From assembly GCA_947623185.1 (NCBI GenBank), contig CANQGL010000002.1, forward strand, positions 1 through 64,000: a stretch of DNA of 64,000 bases, in the 5' to 3' direction. The notes beneath the pieces were generated by a model. The model was not told the origin of the DNA. It was given only the letters and a program-made list of their open reading frames with translations, and ran no database searches. This document shows positions 33,015 to 41,718 of the stretch, in pieces. How positions within the stretch are numbered: the first letter of the stretch is position 1; the number at the start of each line of letters is the position of its first letter. The position numbers and the translations under genes were made by a program. Origin of the DNA: an uncultured Lachnospiraceae bacterium. Its GTDB lineage: Bacteria; Bacillota; Clostridia; Lachnospirales; Lachnospiraceae.

Positions 33015-35636
33015 ATGGAACAGGAAAATACAGCCGGAAGAAGATCGCTGATCCGCCCGCGGGACGGCCTCTGGACAGCGTTTCTGGTTCCGGTCGTAAT
33101 TATGATCGTGATCTTTATCCAGCGGGGGATCTTCCCGTTCGGCGAGGAATGCTATTTAAGAACGGACTTGTATCATCAGTATGCGCCGTTCTTTTCCGAA
33201 TTCCAGCATAAACTTCGCACCGGCGGGAGCCTGCTTTACAGCTGGGACGTGGGTCTCGGCGTCAATTTTTCGGCCCTCTACGCCTATTATCTTGCCAGCC
33301 CGTTCAACTGGCTTCTGATCCTGTGCCCGAAGGCGTATATCATCGAGTTCATGACCGGGCTGATCGTACTAAAGACCGGTCTTGCCGGTCTGAGTTTCGC
33401 CTGGTATCTGCGGAAGAAACTGAAGACGGACTCGATCGCGACCGGATTTTTCGGGATCTTTTACGCCCTGTCGGGCTATATGGCCGCCTACAGCTGGAAC
33501 ATCATGTGGCTCGACTGCATCGTGCTCTTTCCGCTGATCGTTCTCGGGCTGGAGCAGCTCGTCCACAGGAAACGCGGATTCCTTTACTGCGCGGCGCTGG
33601 GGATGTCGATCCTCTCCAACTATTATATCTCGATCATGATCTGCCTGTTCATGATCCTCTATTTTGTGGCGCTCCTGATCCTCGAAAAGCCCGGCCATCC
33701 GAAGAAATACCTGATGGCCTGCGTGCGGTTCGGGGTCTATTCGCTGCTCGCGGGAGGGCTTGCCGCCTGCCTGCTGCTCCCGGTGATCCATGCGCTCCAG
33801 GCGACGGCCGCGAGCGATTCCACCTTCCCGGCGACCGCGTCGTCCTACTTTTCGATCATCGACATGGTCGCGCGGCATATCGGGAACGTCGAGACGGAGA
33901 TCGGGCTCGATCACTGGCCGAACATCTACTGCGGCGTGGCGGTCCTGATCTTTTTCCCGCTGTATCTGGCGTGCAAAAAGATCCCTCTGAAAGAAAAGAT
34001 CGTCTATTGCGGGATGCTACTGATCTTTTACGCCAGCTTTTCGATCAACATGCTGAACTTTATCTGGCACGGGTTCCACTATCCCAATAGTCTGCCCTGC
34101 CGCCAGTCGTTCATCTATATTTTTATCATGCTGTATATGTGTTTCTGCGCGTTCCGGCACCTGCGGAGCACGCCGAGGAAACACATTGCGATCGCGTTCT
34201 GGGCGAGCGTCTGCTTCGTGCTCCTCGCGGAAAAGGTGGTCGAACAGGAACATTTCCACTTCATCGTCTACTATGTGGCGATCCTTTTCCTCGCGGCGTA
34301 CACCGGCATCATCTATCTCTGGCGCGGGAAACAGCGCGGTCCGGCCGTTTTTCTGGCGCTGATTACTGTCTCGATCGAGGCCGCGGTCAATACGACGGTG
34401 ACGAGCGTCCCCACGACCAGCCGCGAGGCGTATGTGCGCGACAACGCGGACGTGATCCGGCTCGTGGAGTCGCTTGACGACGCGGATCTGTACCGGTTCG
34501 AGAAGAAAAGCAGCAAAACGCGGAACGACGGGGCGTGGATGAACTTCCCCTCCGTGTCGCTGTTCTCGTCGACGGCCAACGCCGATCTTACGGCGTTCTT
34601 TAAGCGCATGGGATGCGAGGCGTCGACGAACGCCTACGGGATCCCCGGCAGCACGCCGCTGGTGGACAGTATGATGGCGGTGAAATACGCACTTTACTCC
34701 GAGGCGGTCCCGGATACGGAACTGATGCAGTACCGCGACGAGAGCGGGACGACGTTCCTGTACGAGAATCTTTACACGCTGCCGCTCGGCTTTGTGGTCC
34801 CGTATGATCTGAATGCGAACTGGCAGTACGAGATGGACAGCCCGGCTGACGTCCAGAACGACCTCTGCCTGCTGCTCGGCGCAAACGACGTGCTCGTGCA
34901 GGTCGAGGGGGATATAAACGGAAACACGCTGCGCTTTACGCCGGATATGGACGGCGAATATTATGTGTTCGTCCGCAACAAGCGGATCCGGGACGTCAAG
35001 GCGTCCCTGCCGGCGGGAACAAAGTCTTACAGCAACGTGGACCGCGGGTATTTCCTGGAGATGGGAAACGTCCTTGCGGGGAACGAGATCGTTCTTACCG
35101 CCGACGAATCCAACGAAACGCTGAACGCGACGGTATACCGGTTTTCGGAGACCGCGATGCTCTCGGTCTATGACGCGCTTGCCCGGATGCCGCTCGTCAT
35201 AACGGAAAAGAGCGATACAAAGATCCGGGGGGTCGTAGACGCGGCGGAGGGCGGGACCCTGTTCCTGTCGATCCCGTACGACGAAGGCTGGACGGTCACG
35301 GTGGACGGGAAACCGGCCGACCGGAAAAAGCTGTTCGACGCCTTCCTGGGAGTCAATCTTACGGAGGGCGAGCATGAGATCGCGCTGAGCTATTATCCGG
35401 TGGGCCTGGCGCACGGAAACATGATCTCGGCGGCGTCGCTTATCATACTGATCCTTTTGTACTTCTGGCGGCGCAGGTCCGACGGAAAGCGCGCGGCGGC
35501 CAGAGAGGAAAAACGGCGGCACAATACGGAGCCCGGGGAACCGATCGTCCGGGACATAACAGGAGAGGAGAAGACAGATGAAACTTTGGGGCGGAAGATT
35601 TACGAAGGAGACGAATCAGCTGGTCCACAACTTTAA
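33015..35636 (+). CDS. yfhO: YfhO-family membrane glycosyltransferase-like protein
   Basis: An 873-residue polytopic protein. The first half has many membrane segments, and the extracytoplasmic Asp motif appears in CYLRTDLYHQYAPFF. After about residue 470 comes a large outside domain, then a final membrane segment near NMISAASLIILILLYFW. In Bacillus subtilis YfhO transfers GlcNAc from a lipid carrier to lipoteichoic acid, with CsbB and a GtrA-type flippase. Here gtrA adjoins it but no csbB is seen. Its last 59 bases overlap argH. Confidence 0.85.
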   Translation: MEQENTAGRRSLIRPRDGLWTAFLVPVVIMIVIFIQRGIFPFGEECYLRTDLYHQYAPFFSEFQHKLRTGGSLLYSWDVGLGVNFSALYAYYLASPFNWLLILCPKAYIIEFMTGLIVLKTGLAGLSFAWYLRKKLKTDSIATGFFGIFYALSGYMAAYSWNIMWLDCIVLFPLIVLGLEQLVHRKRGFLYCAALGMSILSNYYISIMICLFMILYFVALLILEKPGHPKKYLMACVRFGVYSLLAGGLAACLLLPVIHALQATAASDSTFPATASSYFSIIDMVARHIGNVETEIGLDHWPNIYCGVAVLIFFPLYLACKKIPLKEKIVYCGMLLIFYASFSINMLNFIWHGFHYPNSLPCRQSFIYIFIMLYMCFCAFRHLRSTPRKHIAIAFWASVCFVLLAEKVVEQEHFHFIVYYVAILFLAAYTGIIYLWRGKQRGPAVFLALITVSIEAAVNTTVTSVPTTSREAYVRDNADVIRLVESLDDADLYRFEKKSSKTRNDGAWMNFPSVSLFSSTANADLTAFFKRMGCEASTNAYGIPGSTPLVDSMMAVKYALYSEAVPDTELMQYRDESGTTFLYENLYTLPLGFVVPYDLNANWQYEMDSPADVQNDLCLLLGANDVLVQVEGDINGNTLRFTPDMDGEYYVFVRNKRIRDVKASLPAGTKSYSNVDRGYFLEMGNVLAGNEIVLTADESNETLNATVYRFSETAMLSVYDALARMPLVITEKSDTKIRGVVDAAEGGTLFLSIPYDEGWTVTVDGKPADRKKLFDAFLGVNLTEGEHEIALSYYPVGLAHGNMISAASLIILILLYFWRRRSDGKRAAAREEKRRHNTEPGEPIVRDITGEEKTDETLGRKIYEGDESAGPQL

Positions 35637-36966
35637 CGAATCGATCTCGTTCGACCGGAAATTTTACAGACAGGACATTGCGGGGAGCATCGCGCATGTG
35701 ACGATGCTCGCGAAACAGGGGATCCTCTCGGAGGCGGACAGGGACGCGATTGTCGCCGGGCTCAACGGGATCCGCGAGGACATCGACTCCGGAAAGCTGG
35801 AGATCACGACGGAGTACGAGGATATCCACTCTTTTGTGGAAGCGGTGCTCACGGAGCGCGTCGGCGACGCCGGAAAACGTCTCCACACGGGCCGCAGCCG
35901 CAACGATCAGGTCGCGCTCGACATGCGCCTCTATATCAGGGATGAGATCGACGAGACCGACGGCCTGCTTTTTGAGCTCTTAAAGGTCCTGCTGGGGCTG
36001 ATGGAGGAGAACCTCCATACCTATATGCCGGGCTTTACGCACCTGCAGAAAGCGCAGCCGGTCACGCTCGCGCACCATCTCGGCGCGTATTATGAGATGT
36101 TCCGCCGCGACCGCGGGCGTCTAGCCGATATCAGAAAACGCATGAATTACTGCCCACTCGGTTCGGGCGCTCTGGCGGGGACGACGTATCCGCTCGACCG
36201 CGCGTACACGGCCGAATTGCTCGGATTCGACGGCCCGACCCTCAACAGCATGGATTCGGTCTCGGACCGGGACTATCTGATCGAGCTTCTGTCGGCGCTT
36301 TCGATCATCGCCATGCACCTGAGCCGCTTCTCGGAGGAGATCATCATCTGGAACAGCAACGAGTACCGTTTCGTGGAGATGGACGATTCGTACAGCACCG
36401 GAAGCAGCATCATGCCGCAGAAGAAAAATCCGGATATCGCCGAGCTGATCCGCGGAAAGACCGGACGCGTCTACGGCGCTCTGATGTCGATGCTGACGGT
36501 CATGAAGGGGATCCCGCTGGCTTACGATAAGGACCTCCAGGAGGACAAGGAACTCACCTTCGACGCGATCGATACGGTAAAGGGATGCCTGGCGCTGTTT
36601 ACCGGGATGGTATCCTCGATGAGTTTCCGCAAGGATGTGATGGAGGAGAGCGCGAAAAAGGGCTTTACGAACGCGACCGACGCAGCCGACTATCTGGTCG
36701 GGCGCGGCGTGCCGTTCCGCGACGCGCACGGCGTGATCGGACGGCTGGTGTTAAAGTGCATCGACGAGGGGAAAGCGCTCGACGATCTGACGCTTGAGGA
36801 ATTCAAGGCGGAATGCCCCGCCTTTGAGAGCGATATCTACGAGGCGATCTCGATGAAGACCTGCGTGGAGCGCCGCACGACGGACGGAGCGCCCGGAGCG
36901 GAGGCGATGCGCCGGGTGATCGAAATTTATAAAAAGGAACTGGAACAGGGGGTATCCCATGCCTGA
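35578..36966 (+). CDS. argH: Argininosuccinate lyase
   Basis: A 462-residue enzyme of the fumarase/aspartase superfamily that splits argininosuccinate to arginine and fumarate, the last step of arginine synthesis. It starts MKLWGGRF, has the HTGRSRNDQV segment, and carries the superfamily signature GSSIMPQKKNPD. The start, after GGAGAGGAG, lies inside the end of yfhO in another frame. It overlaps the next gene by 8 bases. No argG is in the window. Confidence 0.96.
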   Translation: MKLWGGRFTKETNQLVHNFNESISFDRKFYRQDIAGSIAHVTMLAKQGILSEADRDAIVAGLNGIREDIDSGKLEITTEYEDIHSFVEAVLTERVGDAGKRLHTGRSRNDQVALDMRLYIRDEIDETDGLLFELLKVLLGLMEENLHTYMPGFTHLQKAQPVTLAHHLGAYYEMFRRDRGRLADIRKRMNYCPLGSGALAGTTYPLDRAYTAELLGFDGPTLNSMDSVSDRDYLIELLSALSIIAMHLSRFSEEIIIWNSNEYRFVEMDDSYSTGSSIMPQKKNPDIAELIRGKTGRVYGALMSMLTVMKGIPLAYDKDLQEDKELTFDAIDTVKGCLALFTGMVSSMSFRKDVMEESAKKGFTNATDAADYLVGRGVPFRDAHGVIGRLVLKCIDEGKALDDLTLEEFKAECPAFESDIYEAISMKTCVERRTTDGAPGAEAMRRVIEIYKKELEQGVSHA

Positions 36967-37414
36967 CGACAGGATCGTGAGCGCGCTGGTCGGTCTGGCC
37001 GGCGCCTGCAACAACAATGCGAAGACGGAAAATACGGATGCGCTGGTGATAAAGGCGCTTTCGCTTCCGAATGACGGCTCCTGCGAGGCCGGTATCCGGG
37101 AAACGGCGGAGGAGATCCGAAACGAAAAGTTCGCCGTGGCGCCCGGATGCGCGATATGCGCAGCCCCGTGCGGGAACACGTCCGATTACGATATGACGCG
37201 GCTTTACCGGGCGGAACCTAAGATCCGCGAGGCAAAACAAAGCCTTCTGGCGGGACTCGCGGAGCTGGCGGGGAAGCTGAAAAAAGACCGGAACCGGGAT
37301 CCGGAGGCCGTAAAGTTCCTCTATAAAGGTCTTTCCTATATCGGATACGATTTGGAACCGGCCGATTTTGCGGAGGTCCTCGCGGAAATGCGGGAGCTTG
37401 TGAAAACCATATGA
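36959..37414 (+). CDS. Small cysteine-containing protein of unknown function
   Basis: I do not recognise this 151-residue soluble protein. It has a CAICAAPCGNTSDYDM segment with a C-x2-C-x3-C spacing that could bind metal. An additional Cys pair is in GACNNN and SCEAG, and the rest is helical and charged. It starts within the end of argH (8-base overlap), so the two are translated together. A role in arginine metabolism cannot be assumed. Confidence 0.65.
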   Translation: MPDDRIVSALVGLAGACNNNAKTENTDALVIKALSLPNDGSCEAGIRETAEEIRNEKFAVAPGCAICAAPCGNTSDYDMTRLYRAEPKIREAKQSLLAGLAELAGKLKKDRNRDPEAVKFLYKGLSYIGYDLEPADFAEVLAEMRELVKTI

Positions 37415-37427
37415 ATACGGAATGAGT

Positions 37428-37461
37428 GAACGAACCTGCGGGATATCCCGCAGGTTCGTTC
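37428..37461. terminator. Perfect 34-bp palindrome between convergent genes
   Basis: The sequence from 37428 to 37461 is a perfect inverted repeat (GAACGAACCTGCGG arms plus a GATATC centre). It has no T run on either side, so it is only a possible terminator. Confidence 0.6.
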
Positions 37462-37481
37462 GGCTAAGAAAATAGGAGCAA

Positions 37482-38285
37482 TTATGTTGTAAAGGCAAGG
37501 CATCTTGCCACTTCGTACCAGTCGGTGCTCTCGAACCGCACGGTGTACGGATCGATCTTTTGGCAGCCCGGATAAAAGCTGTAGACATGTGCGTCCTGGT
37601 GCCATTTGTAGACGAGGTCGACGGTGAAATGCTCGGGGAGCGTCATCAGGCACCGGTCCAGCGGCCCCTGGGTGAGCGCCGCCGTCACGGCTTCGCGGAT
37701 CCGGTCGCACGCGGTCTCGGAGGAGACGCTTGCCATGAGCGCGCCTCTGCCTTCCTTGATAACGGCCGTTTTGAGCCCCGGGACCAGCCGGCGGCTTTCC
37801 TCGCAGACTTCCCGGTCGCCGCTCAGCATGACGCTCGGCACTCCGTAATAGGAGGCCAGATTGTTGTGCAGATAAAATTCGGAGACCGGTTCCCCGTTGA
37901 CCCGGATCGAGTGCAGCTTTACGCTGGACATGGAATGTGCCAGACTGTTCCCCTCCGATCCGCCTTTGGAGTGATAACCGATATACAGGACGGCGTCGAA
38001 GCTCTCGTCGAGCCCGTCCACCATGTTCCGCGGATCCCCGCTCCAGTCGCGGAGCAGGATAACGCCTTTCGGCATACGCTCCGGATATATGTTCAGCCCG
38101 CTGCCGTGCGCGTCCTTGACATGGATCTCCGTGGCTCCGGCCTCCCGGGCCGCCTCGCAGGCCGCGACGACCTCGCGCGTCATCTGTTCGCGGCTGGCGG
38201 AATAATCGTGTCCCCCGATCGTTACCGAAGGTTTTGCGGTAACGCCGGCGCAGCCTTCAATATCGGCGCTGATAAACAGTTTCAT
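37482..38285 (-). CDS. dppA: M55-family D-aminopeptidase
   Basis: A 267-residue DppA-like zinc peptidase that removes N-terminal D-amino acids from short peptides. FISADIEGCAGVT at the N terminus and VKDAHGSG carry the Asp/Glu/His zinc ligands expected of M55 enzymes. YIGYHSKGGSEGNSLAHS is also typical. The ATG follows AAGGAGGGG. It lies 40 bp after the membrane transporter gene on the same strand, so transport and cleavage of wall-derived peptides may be linked. Confidence 0.88.
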   Translation of the reverse strand: MKLFISADIEGCAGVTAKPSVTIGGHDYSASREQMTREVVAACEAAREAGATEIHVKDAHGSGLNIYPERMPKGVILLRDWSGDPRNMVDGLDESFDAVLYIGYHSKGGSEGNSLAHSMSSVKLHSIRVNGEPVSEFYLHNNLASYYGVPSVMLSGDREVCEESRRLVPGLKTAVIKEGRGALMASVSSETACDRIREAVTAALTQGPLDRCLMTLPEHFTVDLVYKWHQDAHVYSFYPGCQKIDPYTVRFESTDWYEVARCLAFTT

Positions 38286-38325
38286 TGCATTCCCCTCCTT
38301 ATAAGATCTCATCGTATCAAAAATC

Positions 38326-39540
38326 TCACCGGATCAGGACCGGTATCATAAACGAGGCAAGGACCAGGCTCAGCTTGCTGCTGACGGATCCGATCACCAG
38401 AAACGGGGGCGAGATCCTTTCTTTCAGATAAGCGCGTTCTTCGTCATTCCTGGCGTAACTCCGCAGCACGTTCTCCATAACGAGCGTTATGCTCGGGAAG
38501 AGATAGAACATTCCGGCGCAGGCGCTCGCGCCGAGAAGCATATCCTGTCTGAACAGCTTCGCCGTAAGCGCGCCGCCCGCCATCAGTCCGGTCATGGCAA
38601 GGCCGATGATGACGAGGATCGGGATCAGCTTCATGAAGAAAGTGTTCATGTCGAAATCGTTCATGAACGACGCGGCCATGACCATGACGGCCACGTCGAC
38701 GAAACCCGCCGAGCCGGTCCGCGACATCATGTTCAGGCGGAAGAATCCGGTCAGGACCATGAGGGCGGAGAGCGCGAAGGTGAGCACGACGCTGGGGATG
38801 GGGATATACTCCGCAAGAACGGTCCCGAGCATGGCTATGATCGCGAGCTGTGCGAGCGAGACGGCTTCGGTCTGGGCGAAAGCGGGGATCCACGAGCGGA
38901 AGAACGGGCTGGGATTCTCGCGGGTGTTCAGCCCGGTATCCGATGCCGGCACGTCATCCTTCCGCTTTATGAGCGGTTCGTGCAGATAGGCGTCCCGGGC
39001 CACGAGCTGTTTTACATAGGCGGTCACGGGAAACGCGCCGATCAGCGGACCGATCACGTCCTGGAACGCGACGATCGCGAGAGGGACCATGACGAAGTCC
39101 TCGTATCCGAGCTCCTTCAGACGTCTCAGACCGACCATGCCGCTCGAAAAGCCGCCGCCGGTGACGATCCCGGAGCTCGCGATGACCTCCTTCGGATCGA
39201 AGAGCAGGCAGCCGATCCCGAGAACGAGGACGTAAGCGCAGACGACCCCGCCGAAACCGATAAAGACGGCCTTCCACTCCTTTACGATCATCATGGGAAT
39301 GATGTTGGTAAAGATGCTGACGATGTAAAGATTGAACAGCAGATCCCCCATAAAGCCCAGCTGGCTTTCGTCGGGAAAGAAGCGGGGCATCCCGAGCTGG
39401 ATCAGGACCGTGTAGATCAGGATCGAGCCCGCGATGGCCGGGATCTTCGCTTTGGTGACGATCGCGAGCACGTCCGCCAGCGCGACGATCACCACGCACA
39501 CGGTAAAACAGAACAGCGGCGACGCAATGATTTCCGCCAT
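38326..39540 (-). CDS. Polytopic membrane transporter-like protein
   Basis: A 404-residue protein with about ten to eleven hydrophobic segments and a GIVTGGGFSSGMVGLRRLKEL loop between membrane halves. I do not recognise the exact family; it loosely resembles anion or glutamate symporters. The central loop ARDAYLHEPLIKRKDD is cytoplasmic-looking. The ATG at 39540 follows AAGGAGG, which rules out an upstream in-frame start. It is the first gene of the dppA operon and divergent from a LysR regulator. Confidence 0.75.
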   Translation of the reverse strand: MAEIIASPLFCFTVCVVIVALADVLAIVTKAKIPAIAGSILIYTVLIQLGMPRFFPDESQLGFMGDLLFNLYIVSIFTNIIPMMIVKEWKAVFIGFGGVVCAYVLVLGIGCLLFDPKEVIASSGIVTGGGFSSGMVGLRRLKELGYEDFVMVPLAIVAFQDVIGPLIGAFPVTAYVKQLVARDAYLHEPLIKRKDDVPASDTGLNTRENPSPFFRSWIPAFAQTEAVSLAQLAIIAMLGTVLAEYIPIPSVVLTFALSALMVLTGFFRLNMMSRTGSAGFVDVAVMVMAASFMNDFDMNTFFMKLIPILVIIGLAMTGLMAGGALTAKLFRQDMLLGASACAGMFYLFPSITLVMENVLRSYARNDEERAYLKERISPPFLVIGSVSSKLSLVLASFMIPVLIR

Positions 39541-39587
39541 AAGTGATTCCTCCTTCCGTACCTGAAACGGATATGGGGATCCGCATA

Positions 39588-39616
39588 TTGACAGAATCCC
39601 CAAACTGTGTTAAAAG
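39588..39616 (+). promoter_or_regulatory. Promoter of the LysR gene
   Basis: A perfect TTGACA at 39588-39593 and TAAAAG at 39611-39616 are separated by 17 bp, in the divergent gap shared with the transporter-dppA operon. Confidence 0.6.
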
Positions 39617-39709
39617 AGAGTACAGTACATTTCCTGTTGTCATGTTACCATCCCATCGTCACTAAGGTAAAATAACAGTTTCTACCGATATATAACCAGG
39701 AGGAATATT

Positions 39710-40624
39710 TTGAATACGGATTTTCTGAAGTACGTTTTTGTCGCCTGCGCGTACCGATGCGGGAGCCTGTCGAAAACGGCGGAAATATGCAACTATACCC
39801 AGCCGTATGTCAGCAAGACGATCCAGCGGTTCGAGGAAGAACTGGGGATCCGTCTTTTTGAGCGCTACAAGCACGGCGTGCGGCCCCGCGAGGAGGCGAT
39901 GCCGGTCATCCGCAGGATCGTGGCCTTCCTTGAGGACTACGAGCGGTTCGAGAACGAGCTGTTCCGCCGGGCGGACGACAGCTGCGTGACCGTCGCCCTG
40001 ACCGCGAGCTTCTCGTGTTTCCGTATGCCGGCGTGCATGAGGGAGTTTAAGGCGCTGCACCCGGATATCCGGATCGAGCTGAAGGTCGGGACCTACAGCG
40101 GGATCGAGGAGATGATCGAGGAGTCCGCGGTGGATTTCGGGATCTCCTCCCTGCCGATGAGAAAGGGGATCGTGACCGTCCCGCTGATGCCGGAACCGGA
40201 CGTCGTGATCTGCGGGAAAACGCATCCGCTGGCGGAAAAGCGGATCTTTCCGCCCGACGGTTTCAGGGGCGAGACGCTGATCGCCACGCGGGAGGGCGAC
40301 GACAAATACATCCGGGAGCTCTACGGGAACACGGAGTGCGAACCGGAAACGATCACGGTGATCAACAACGACCAGACGCTGATCCATATGGTGCGCCAGG
40401 GACTGGGGATCAGCGTGCTGCCCGAGATCATGGTGCGGGAATACGCGGACCAGATCGCGGTCCTGGATTTCTCCGGATACCTTTCCAGAAAGATCGGGAT
40501 CGGGACCCTGCGCGGCAGGCGCCTCAGGGCGGAGGCGGCGCTTCTGGCCGGTTACCTGCTCGAGACGTTCTCGGACGCTCCGGCGCGCAAAAATTCCTTT
40601 GCGCATGTCCGGGATGTGTGGTAA
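39710..40624 (+). CDS. LysR-family transcriptional regulator
   Basis: A 304-residue regulator with an N-terminal winged helix (SLSKTAEICNYTQPYVSKTI, about residues 20-39) and a C-terminal substrate-binding domain. The start is TTG, 7 bp after GGAGG. It is divergent from the transporter-dppA pair, the usual layout for a LysR protein that controls its neighbours. An effector derived from peptides or D-amino acids is an inference. Confidence 0.92.
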   Translation: MNTDFLKYVFVACAYRCGSLSKTAEICNYTQPYVSKTIQRFEEELGIRLFERYKHGVRPREEAMPVIRRIVAFLEDYERFENELFRRADDSCVTVALTASFSCFRMPACMREFKALHPDIRIELKVGTYSGIEEMIEESAVDFGISSLPMRKGIVTVPLMPEPDVVICGKTHPLAEKRIFPPDGFRGETLIATREGDDKYIRELYGNTECEPETITVINNDQTLIHMVRQGLGISVLPEIMVREYADQIAVLDFSGYLSRKIGIGTLRGRRLRAEAALLAGYLLETFSDAPARKNSFAHVRDVW

Positions 40625-40661
40625 GATGGAGGTGCATAAAAGCAGAAGGGAGATGCGGCTT

Positions 40662-41714
40662 ATGGCAGGGAGATATATGGCGTACGTCGGTTCCTACTCG
40701 TATACGGGAAAGGCCAGGGGGATCACGGTCTACGACGTGGACGTCGAGGCGGGGACATTCGTCTACCGCTGCGAGGTCGAGGTAGACAATTCTTCCTATG
40801 TGCAGGCCTCCCGCGACGGGAAGACGCTGTATTCGATCGCGGACGAGGGCGTCGTTGCGTTCCGGATCCTTGAGAACGGGAGCCTTTCGCGGTTCGACAG
40901 CGCCAAGATCAAGGGGATGCGCGGCTGCCACCTCTCGACGAGCGACGACGATAAATACATTTTCGTATCGGGGTACCATGACGGGAAACTCACGGTCCTC
41001 AGACTGAACAAGGACGGATCGATCGGCCGGATCACCGACGGCGTATTCCACAAGGGTCTCGGCAGCATCGCCGAGCGGACATTCCGCCCGCATGTGAGCT
41101 GCAGCCGCCTGACGCCGGACGGAAAGTTCCTGATGGTGGCGGATCTCGGGATCGACCAGATCAAGGTCTACCGTTTCGACAGGGAGAGCGGAAAGATCTA
41201 CGAGGTGGACTCCATCCACAGCGAGCTGGAATCGGCGCCCCGGCGCTTCATATTCAGCAGCGACGGCCGCTTCTTCTATGTGATCCACGAGCTCAAAAAC
41301 ACGATCGACGTATACTCCTACGAGTCCGGCGAACGGACTCCGGTGGTTGAAAAGCTGCAGACCGTATCCACGACGGGCAAACGGGCCAGCAAGGAGACGG
41401 CGGCCTGCGCGATGCGCTTCGGGCCGGACGAGCGTTACCTGTTCTGCAGCAACGCCGGCGACGACACGATCTCCATGTATGACCGCGACGAAAAGACGGG
41501 GCTGCTCACCCAGCGCTTCTGCCTGCCGGTCAGCGGCGATTATCCGAAGGACATCGCCATCTTCCCGGACGGGAAACACATCGCGGCGATCAACCACGCC
41601 GGCAGCATCACCTTCTTTAAGATCGATTACGAAAAGGGACTGCTGGTGATGTGCAGCCGCAGCGTTTCGGTCAACGAGCCGAACAGCTGTGAGATCGTAA
41701 AGATAGGAGACTGA
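40662..41714 (+). CDS. Lactonase-family beta-propeller (6-phosphogluconolactonase-like)
   Basis: A 350-residue seven-bladed propeller of the YbhE/Pgl lactonase family. GSYSYTGKARGITVYDVD opens the first blade, FVSGYHDGKLTVLRLNKDGSI and FRPHVSCSRLTPDGKFLMVADLGIDQIKVY follow (read as the short motifs PHVSCSRLTPDG and ADLGIDQIKVY), and a blade near the end has FCSNAGDDTISMY. It may hydrolyse 6-phosphogluconolactone, but not all family members do. I chose the ATG after AAGGGAG; earlier in-frame ATGs overlap the LysR gene. Confidence 0.8.
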   Translation: MAGRYMAYVGSYSYTGKARGITVYDVDVEAGTFVYRCEVEVDNSSYVQASRDGKTLYSIADEGVVAFRILENGSLSRFDSAKIKGMRGCHLSTSDDDKYIFVSGYHDGKLTVLRLNKDGSIGRITDGVFHKGLGSIAERTFRPHVSCSRLTPDGKFLMVADLGIDQIKVYRFDRESGKIYEVDSIHSELESAPRRFIFSSDGRFFYVIHELKNTIDVYSYESGERTPVVEKLQTVSTTGKRASKETAACAMRFGPDERYLFCSNAGDDTISMYDRDEKTGLLTQRFCLPVSGDYPKDIAIFPDGKHIAAINHAGSITFFKIDYEKGLLVMCSRSVSVNEPNSCEIVKIGD

Positions 41715-41718
41715 TGAT

